This document shows positions 34,711 to 39,766 of a DNA stretch of 39,766 nucleotides, piece after piece. The first letter of the stretch is position 1; each line of letters opens with the position of its first letter. This DNA is from Opitutia bacterium. GTDB taxonomy: Bacteria > Verrucomicrobiota > Verrucomicrobiia > Opitutales > Coraliomargaritaceae. The position numbers were made by a program, and so were the translations under genes. The stretch is taken from assembly GCA_029252625.1 (NCBI GenBank), contig JAQXBA010000128.1:1-39766 (forward strand), given 5' to 3'. The notes under the pieces were generated by a model. The model did no database searches, was not told where the DNA came from, and saw nothing but the letters and a program-made list of their open reading frames with translations.

Positions 34711-34923
34711 ATGAAAAAATTCCTACTTATTCCGATTCTGTTAATTGCTGGTGCGATCTCAGCGAGCGCGTGTGGCAGTTGTGCTGCTCACAGTGATGCT
34801 GATGCAAAAGATGGTGCTGCTGAATGTGCTAAATCTAGTGACGAAAAAAAGGCTGCTTCCTCTGACTGCGCAAAGGAGGCTGATGCAGCTTCTAGCAAGA
34901 AGTCATGCTGCCCATCGAGTTAA
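34711..34923 (+). CDS. Small Cys-rich exported peptide
   Basis: A 70-residue protein with a classic signal peptide (MKKFLLIPILLIAGAISASA). The mature part of about 50 residues is hydrophilic and Ala/Asp/Lys/Ser-rich, with seven cysteines: CGSC directly after the cleavage site, three spaced single-Cys residues each preceded by Glu, Asp or Ser, and a terminal SCC. The -3 to -1 positions (S-A-S-A before C) are not a good lipobox, so lipidation is doubtful. Metal binding or a redox role is a guess. A terminator follows 20 bp after the stop and a possible promoter precedes it, so it is its own transcription unit. Confidence 0.75.
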   Translation: MKKFLLIPILLIAGAISASACGSCAAHSDADAKDGAAECAKSSDEKKAASSDCAKEADAASSKKSCCPSS

Positions 34924-34943
34924 CAGCAGGCTGGTCTTAATCC

Positions 34944-34980
34944 AAAGCCCCGTTGGTCTTTCAGATCACGGGGCTTTTTC
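34944..34980 (+). terminator. Rho-independent terminator of the Cys-rich peptide gene
   Basis: AAGCCCCGT (34945-34953) pairs with ACGGGGCTT (34968-34976), a 9-bp perfect stem with a 14-base loop, followed by T's. It lies 21 bases after the stop codon. Confidence 0.85.
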
Positions 34981-35677
34981 ATTTTAAAAATAGCCAAAGT
35001 CAGGGGTTCGCGCAGTGCTGATAATACTTAACTACATTTAAGCAGGTGACAAATACCCAGTTTCAATCAATGCCAACAGCAGACCGTAGAGCGAACTGCC
35101 GCTGGGCATTTAGATCCAGTAAGCGCGGTAAGAACTATGGGTGGTAAACATTCCCAGCAGTAAGAGACTGAGCCAGGCGTCGTGGATGATAATCCCGATG
35201 CTAAAGTTTAGGCTTAAAATGGTTGGTCAATCCCAGAGTGATCATGCTATCAGGACGAACGCGAAACCGTAGGTCGATACTTAAAATGCGTGATAGACAC
35301 AGTTCTATTTGGTTGTTGGTTTGCTTTTTAAAGAGGGAGTGGTGTAGGCCGATCAAGGCGGAAAGAAACAAAGCACTCCGATTATTGGGTCGAAGATCGA
35401 CACCACTAAGGCTGATACTCGCAGAAGCAGTAGATCTCTGGATTCGCAGTTAGTTTAGCGCCAATTAACCCATTCGGGACTTTGTCGGAATGCAGGAATG
35501 AAATCGTCGCGCTTTTTTGTAACTAGCATGACAGTGTTCAACGCTTAAAATGCTGAGTGAGATAGTTTCCACCAATACAGTAAAAAAATATAGGTAATTT
35601 TCAGGTGGATCTTAAGTCGGGTCGTTTTGCAGTGATTTTTACTCGACATTAAGTATAACAATCTAAAGATTAGTTTT
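34981..35677. other. Long gap without an intact gene
   Basis: About 700 bp with no convincing intact gene on either strand. A plus-strand frame at 35223-35453 starts without any ribosome site and has an Arg-rich, unnatural composition, so it is not called. The minus strand carries the decayed reading frames described at 35038-35449. The last about 150 bp (35530-35677) are A/T-rich and probably hold the promoter of the receiver gene at 35678. Confidence 0.5.
35038..35449 (-). pseudogene. Decayed membrane-protein-like gene
   Basis: On the minus strand an open stretch of about 80 codons (35449 to 35201; ends ...DLRFRVRPDSMITLGLTNHFKPKL) has no good start. A second frame, shifted and overlapping at about 35225, gives a hydrophobic segment SLNFSIGIIIHDAWLSLLLL then GMFTTHSSYRAYWI and a stop. 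The same frame continues after that stop as MPSGSSLYGLLLALIETGYL to the stop at 35038. The hydrophobic helix and balanced composition suggest a former membrane protein broken by a frameshift and an in-frame stop. No family is recognised. Confidence 0.35.
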
Positions 35678-36058
35678 ATGGGATTTACTAACACTGTGTT
35701 AATTGTTGATGACGAGCCACACGTACGGATGTATATGAAGCTGATCTTGAAGAAAGTTGGATTCGATAATTTTATTGAAGCGAAAGACGGGCAAGAAGGT
35801 ATCGATCTCTATAAATTACGCTGTCCTGATTTAGTACTACTTGATGTAAATATGCCAGTGAAGGAAGGCATGGAGGCACTCGAGGAGATTATGCAGTTCG
35901 ATTCCACTGCTGTGGTTGTAGTCACTTCCTCTGTGGCATCGCGTCAAGCCGTAGAGCAGAGTGTCGAGCTTGGTGCCTCTTACTATATTCGTAAAGATAC
36001 ACCTAGGGGCGAGATCGTAGATCAGTTGGATTCCTTGATCAATGATGTTTGGGAGTAA
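35678..36058 (+). CDS. CheY-like single-domain response regulator
   Basis: A 126-residue receiver with no output domain. Acidic pair DDE (11-13), phosphorylatable Asp56 in LVLLDVNMPVKEGM, Thr83 in VVVVTSS, and Lys105 in YYIRKDTP (usually KP). All switch residues are present. It lies 11 bp before a small gene and the second GspE/PilB ATPase, so it most likely controls that ATPase or its machine by phosphorylation. The partner kinase is not in this cluster. Confidence 0.9.
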   Translation: MGFTNTVLIVDDEPHVRMYMKLILKKVGFDNFIEAKDGQEGIDLYKLRCPDLVLLDVNMPVKEGMEALEEIMQFDSTAVVVVTSSVASRQAVEQSVELGASYYIRKDTPRGEIVDQLDSLINDVWE

Positions 36059-36069
36059 TCATATTCAAG

Positions 36070-36279
36070 ATGATTGATTCAATGGCTAACGACGGTGATC
36101 AAGATACGCCAAGTGTGAAAAAGAAACAGAGTGCACAGGGCGTGCGTTATTCACTCAATGAGATGTTGGTCGAAGTTGCTGAAGAGCGTAATCTGCATAA
36201 TCGGCGTGAATTACTTGACGCTAATGAGATTAGTAAAATGTTTGCTGATAAGCGCCACATAAAAAGAACTATGAAATGA
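36070..36279 (+). CDS. Small charged protein coupled to the second ATPase
   Basis: A 69-residue protein starting at ATG 36070 (MIDSMANDGDQ...; the second Met at 36082 is also possible). It is hydrophilic, with an Asp-rich start, a Lys-rich stretch (VKKKQSAQG), and two helix-like parts (YSLNEMLVEVAEERNLHNRRELLD and ISKMFADKRHIKRTM). No membrane segment or known motif. Its stop overlaps the ATPase start by four bases (ATGA), so both are translated together. An adaptor between the receiver and the ATPase is a guess. Confidence 0.65.
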   Translation: MIDSMANDGDQDTPSVKKKQSAQGVRYSLNEMLVEVAEERNLHNRRELLDANEISKMFADKRHIKRTMK

Positions 36280-38006
36280 GTCTAACTATTAGAGCAGAGT
36301 TAGAAGCTAGGCATATCCTGATTTCAAATGAGGCATATAGCTTAGCATTAGCTAGTGCCGAGGAGAATTCACTTGAGCTCTTGGAGTCATTGATTGAATC
36401 GGAGGCGGTCCCAAAGGATGTGGCTTGTCGTTTATGGAGTAATCGTCTGGGCCGCGCATATGTAAATCCGCTTTCGACTATTATTAGCAACGAAGCAATC
36501 GCCAACCTGCCAATTGAAATCGCTCGCAAGGGCAATGTCATGCCACTGTATGTGGTGGAAGATGGGCTTACTGTGGCGATGCCAAATCCCGATGATAAGG
36601 CCTTAGTGCGTCGGCTTGCTGCAATTTCAGGGAAGCAAATTAGCCCTGTATTTTGTTTGAGTAATGAGGTTCGTGATGCCATCGGTTTTCATTACAGCAC
36701 AGACCAATCTGTGCAGGAGCTGATATCTCAGCTAGAGCGTAGGCAAGGCACGATCCTGGCACAGCTGGATGCCGAAGATCTTGAGGGGATGGGAAGGGTT
36801 GAGTCGATTATCGATTTGTGCAATGCGATATTGTATCTAGCGATTAAGGAGCGCGCATCTGATATTCACATAGAACCGCTAGGTTCGCATACGAGTATTC
36901 GATTTCGTGTGGATGGTCGATTGAAGCGGGTCTTTCAGATCGCTTCAGCGCTTCACGCGCCGTTAAATTCACGTATTAAAATCGAGAGTGATCTTAATAT
37001 CGCAGAATCACGCTTCCCGCAAGATGGTCGTTTTTCGATTCCGTTGGGTACAGAAAGTGTGAGTTTTCGTGTGTCTGTAATCCCGTCTATTTATGGTGAG
37101 AAAATCGTTCTGAGAGTATTAGCGCTGACTGGCAAAAAAGATTTCCAGTCATTGGATCAGATGTTCATTTCACAAACAATTTTAGTGCCTTTTAAAGAGG
37201 TGATTCGCAGTCCGAATGGTTTAGTTTTTGTGACTGGGCCGACCGGATCTGGTAAGTCGACTACTTTATATGCAGCCTTGCACGAGATCAATACGGCAGA
37301 TGTGAATATTTGTACGATCGAAGACCCAATTGAGGCTCGCATGAATGGTGTGATTCAGACGCAAGTGAATGCTAAGATTGATTTAAATTTCTCGCGCTTA
37401 TTGCGTTCATTACTGCGTCAAGATCCAGATGTGATACTGGTCGGCGAAATTAGAGATTTTGAGACTGCAAAAATTGCTACCGAAGCTGCTTTGACAGGGC
37501 ACCTAGTGTTTTCGACACTGCATACAAATAATGCGATTCAAGCGGTGATTCGGCTCATTGAGTTAGGAATTGAGCCTTACATGGTAGCGCCATCGATTTT
37601 AGCGGTAATGGCCCAGCGCCTTGCTGCTAGAATTTGTGAAAATTGCAAACAAGCTTATATGCCGGAGTACGATGTAATAGATCATTATTTTAATGACTGT
37701 GAATCAGTGCATTTGCCTTTTTTGTATCATGGAGTCGGGTGTGAGCATTGTCGTCAGACTGGTTACTTTGGCCGCATCGCTTTTCATGAATTGGCCTTAG
37801 TCACTGAGGAGATGCGCACGCTTATTTCAGCGAATTCGACTGATCATCAGTTGGGAGTTGCCGCCCGGCGTGCAGGTTATCGACCATTGCGTTATGATGC
37901 ATTGAAAAAAGCCCTGTTAGGCTTAACCACTCTAGAAGAGATCGAATCTAAAACAGCGACGGAGTGGATACTTGATGAGGATTATTCATACGGTGTTCTC
38001 AACTAA
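36276..38006 (+). CDS. Second GspE/PilB-type assembly ATPase
   Basis: A 576-residue ATPase of type II secretion or type IV pilus systems. Residues about 1-150 are a T2SSE_N-like domain. Catalytic motifs: SDIHIEPLG, Walker [10 protein letters not shown] (321-329), Asp box CTIEDPIEA, Walker [13 protein letters not shown] (383-394, Glu391), His box TGHLVFSTLHTNN. Zinc cysteines Cys454, Cys457, Cys489 and Cys492 are present. It is clearly a paralogue of the ATPase at 25006-26742 but differs through the N-terminal third, so the two probably serve different machines or inputs. No membrane or pilin components are linked. Confidence 0.92.
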   Translation: MSLTIRAELEARHILISNEAYSLALASAEENSLELLESLIESEAVPKDVACRLWSNRLGRAYVNPLSTIISNEAIANLPIEIARKGNVMPLYVVEDGLTVAMPNPDDKALVRRLAAISGKQISPVFCLSNEVRDAIGFHYSTDQSVQELISQLERRQGTILAQLDAEDLEGMGRVESIIDLCNAILYLAIKERASDIHIEPLGSHTSIRFRVDGRLKRVFQIASALHAPLNSRIKIESDLNIAESRFPQDGRFSIPLGTESVSFRVSVIPSIYGEKIVLRVLALTGKKDFQSLDQMFISQTILVPFKEVIRSPNGLVFVTGPTGSGKSTTLYAALHEINTADVNICTIEDPIEARMNGVIQTQVNAKIDLNFSRLLRSLLRQDPDVILVGEIRDFETAKIATEAALTGHLVFSTLHTNNAIQAVIRLIELGIEPYMVAPSILAVMAQRLAARICENCKQAYMPEYDVIDHYFNDCESVHLPFLYHGVGCEHCRQTGYFGRIAFHELALVTEEMRTLISANSTDHQLGVAARRAGYRPLRYDALKKALLGLTTLEEIESKTATEWILDEDYSYGVLN

Positions 38007-38152
38007 TTAGCAGAATGTAGTTGTGGGGATTTCATTTTCGAACAGTATTATAGTATCAAAGTGGTGTGGAAGTATCGGTGATTTTACCGTTCTGAGTTCT
38101 AGCGGTGTCGTATTGTCCTGCAGAATTGAATGACCATCGAAGATCGATTCGA

Positions 38153-38899
38153 TTACGCATCAGCGGCGCTGTCCTCAACATCGTAAATGTAACCAACGCC
38201 GTGCACTGTTCTGAACGCATCGAGGGTTAAGTCGTGGTGTTTGTAGAGGTCACGGATTTTTACTATGTATTGATCGAGTGACCGACTACGCACATCGGCA
38301 TGAATCCCCCAGACTGAGTGGATTAAGTTTTTACGTGTCAGCACGCTGTTTGGGTGAGCATTGAGGTAGGCAAAGATGCCGAGCTCTTTACGACCGATGC
38401 TTTCGGCTAGGCCATCGGGAAATAGTACTTCCAGACGCTGCGGGTTGACTACCGCACCACAGAAAGAAAATGGCTCGTCGGTAGTCGTTGTATTCTGAGT
38501 GATCTTCGAATCGTTGATTGTTTCGGCGCGCCGCAGTACTGCATTGATACGTGCGATCAGTTCCGGATAGCTAAAAGGTTTAGTGATGTAGTCATCGCCG
38601 CCCATCTCGAGCGCCTTTACTTTTTTAAGCTCTGCGTTTTCTCCTGTTAGAAAAATGACGGGCGTATTAATCCCAGATTTGCGCAAGTCATCCATCAGGG
38701 CAAAGCCAGTTGAGTCGGGCAGGTTTAGATCCAGTAACAGTAGGTTTGCAAAGTTACTTTTTAGGTAACGCCTAGCGTGTGAGGCCTCGTTACATATTTG
38801 GCTTTGCATACCAGCTAATTCCAAGTGAGTGGCAATCACGGTTGCAAGGTCTTTGTCGTCCTCCGCGATGACGATGAGTGGTTTGGATTGATTGTTCAT
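38153..38899 (-). CDS. OmpR/PhoB-family response regulator
   Basis: A 248-residue DNA-binding regulator. The receiver (9-125) has EDD (13-15), Asp57 in LLLLDLNLPDSTG, Thr85 in FLTGE and Lys107 in DYITKPF. A Ser/Thr/Asn-rich linker leads to the winged-helix DNA-binding domain (about 148-240; GRKELGIFAYLNAHPNSVLTRKNLI, VWG, SLDQYIVKIRDLYKHH, RTVHGVGYIYD). The domain is complete. It has no adjacent sensor kinase. It starts one base after the bcp stop, so it is co-transcribed with bcp, and could respond to oxidative stress or simply share the promoter. Confidence 0.92.
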   Translation of the reverse strand: MNNQSKPLIVIAEDDKDLATVIATHLELAGMQSQICNEASHARRYLKSNFANLLLLDLNLPDSTGFALMDDLRKSGINTPVIFLTGENAELKKVKALEMGGDDYITKPFSYPELIARINAVLRRAETINDSKITQNTTTTDEPFSFCGAVVNPQRLEVLFPDGLAESIGRKELGIFAYLNAHPNSVLTRKNLIHSVWGIHADVRSRSLDQYIVKIRDLYKHHDLTLDAFRTVHGVGYIYDVEDSAADA

Positions 38900-38900
38900 A

Positions 38901-39377
38901 TTAAGAGGTTAACCCAAAGAAGTCTTCTAAAACTTGGGCGGCATGAGCCTCAGGTTTGACTTTCGGGTAGCTAGTGAGAATGCGTCCGTCTGCTGCCACT
39001 AAAAAGGACATCCGATGGATTCCGTCATATATACGGCCCATAAACTTCTTTTCGCCGAACACGCCAAAGGCGTTTGCCAATTCAAGCTGGGTATCAGCAA
39101 TCAGGGGGAAGGGGAGAGCGTATTTATCTTGGAATTTTTGGTGTGAGCGCTCGGTATCTTTGCTCACGCCAATAACTTTTAGGCCAGCCGCCTCGAAGTC
39201 TGCCCAAGTATCGCGGATCGCGCAGGCTTCTTTGGTGCAACCTGGCGTGTCGTCCTTGGGGTAGAAATAGATGAGGTAGGGGCTAGTTATTTCACTGCTA
39301 TGAATCGTGGACCCGCCCTCTGCATAGCTAAACGCCGGCGCTTTTTGTCCTACAGTCAGTGGAATCGGAGGGGGCAT
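38901..39377 (-). CDS. bcp: Thioredoxin-dependent peroxiredoxin (Bcp/PrxQ)
   Basis: A 158-residue peroxidase that reduces hydrogen peroxide and organic peroxides with thioredoxin. The active site is YFYPKDDTPGCTKEACAIRD with the peroxidatic Cys47 and a resolving Cys52, the PrxQ arrangement. ATG 39377 (MPPPIPLTVGQKAPAF) is chosen; the frame stays open for 41 more codons upstream, but that part is not family-like. It lies 1 base before the OmpR-type gene and is divergent from hisG (135 bp between). trxA in the same window provides its reductant. Confidence 0.93.
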   Translation of the reverse strand: MPPPIPLTVGQKAPAFSYAEGGSTIHSSEITSPYLIYFYPKDDTPGCTKEACAIRDTWADFEAAGLKVIGVSKDTERSHQKFQDKYALPFPLIADTQLELANAFGVFGEKKFMGRIYDGIHRMSFLVAADGRILTSYPKVKPEAHAAQVLEDFFGLTS

Positions 39378-39512
39378 AATAGAAATTAACAACTTGTAAG
39401 TTTGAATGTACTGCCAAAATATTTTTTTACAATTATTTAATTCATTTCCTGTGGTGTGATTAGCTGAAATTTTCCTTGTGCCAGCGACATCCTGCATCAA
39501 GTTGACTGTCTT

Positions 39513-39766
39513 ATGGAAAAGTCACCATTACTTATGCTCGGACTGCCTAAAGGCAGTCTTGAAGATTCCACAATCAAGCTTTTTGCCAAAGCTGGTTTCG
39601 GTATTACAAAGAGTTCCCGCTCGTATCGTCCGTCTTTTGACGATGCCGAGTTGGACGGCCGCTTCGTGCGCGCACAAGAAGTGAGTCGTTACGTTGAGCA
39701 CGGATACTTCGATTGTGGCCTGACTGGTCAAGACTGGGTGCGTGAGAACGCTTCTGACGTGGTCGA
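39513..39766 (+). CDS. hisG: ATP phosphoribosyltransferase, 3' partial
   Basis: The first 84 codons, running off the window. The N-terminus (MEKSPLLMLGLPKGSLEDSTIKLFAKAGF) and then SSRSYRPSFDDAELDGRFVRAQEVSRYVEHGYFDCGLTGQDWV match HisG, which begins histidine synthesis by joining ATP and PRPP. The GLTGQDW segment is the family's signature. The part present does not distinguish the long from the short form. The leader has no Shine-Dalgarno (gttgactgtcttATG). Confidence 0.92.
   Translation, partial: MEKSPLLMLGLPKGSLEDSTIKLFAKAGFGITKSSRSYRPSFDDAELDGRFVRAQEVSRYVEHGYFDCGLTGQDWVRENASDVV

Noticed and set aside
35223-35453. 76-codon plus-strand frame in the long gap
   Set aside because: Arg/Leu-rich composition, no domain and no upstream signal. 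The minus strand of the same stretch reads more like a protein remnant.

Overview
The window looks like chromosomal DNA from a Gram-negative bacterium of the PVC group. The best guess is Verrucomicrobiota, class Opitutia (Coraliomargarita/Puniceicoccales-like). This is an inference. It rests on exported proteins with the verrucomicrobial 'LPDAWE..YFGG..D.DGDG.SN..E...GTDP' type C-terminal module, a full outer-membrane/LPS gene set (lptD, waaA), an mpl gene for meso-DAP peptidoglycan recycling, an Arg32-type EF-P, and A/T-rich leaders almost without Shine-Dalgarno sequences. No rRNA is present to confirm it. Most of the window is ordinary housekeeping DNA. I see no phage, IS element or CRISPR array.

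Layout. 1-3214: three exported proteins in a row (the first cut by the window edge) sharing a calcium-binding-type repeat. 3215-3732: a gene-poor gap with a perfect palindrome and a possible gene remnant. 3733-5196: a WbaP-like initiating glycosyl-phosphotransferase. 5295-6710: mpl. 10810-6793 (minus): lptD, scpA, a small conserved-looking protein, an Ala/Pro-rich single-pass membrane protein and trxA. 10952-13644: glgB and slyX. 15635-13716 (minus): a REC-histidine kinase abutting proC. 19009-15734 (minus): an RsuA/RluB-type pseudouridine synthase, an SH3-like exported protein, folD and an RDD membrane protein. 19138-21510: fabG-acpP-fabF, with a hairpin between acpP and fabF and a strong terminator at the end.

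21756-26742 is the most unusual segment. It holds a stand-alone MshEN/T2SSE_N-like protein, two response regulators whose C-terminal halves look like decayed NtrC-type AAA+ domains, and an intact GspE/PilB secretion or pilus ATPase. A second, smaller module of the same kind lies at 35678-38006: a single-domain CheY-like receiver, a 69-residue charged protein and another GspE/PilB ATPase. Together they suggest response-regulator-controlled assembly ATPases feeding a type IV pilus or type II secretion machine encoded elsewhere.

26760-34923: waaA (minus), tRNA-Ser(GGA), an MBL-fold hydrolase overlapping ribD, rdgB and pyrC. These are followed on the minus strand by efp, a low-molecular-weight phosphatase and a tRNA-dihydrouridine synthase, then a tiny Cys-rich exported protein with its own terminator. 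34981-35677 has no intact gene but contains an apparent decayed membrane-protein gene on the minus strand. The window ends with bcp plus an OmpR-type regulator (minus) and the first 84 codons of hisG.
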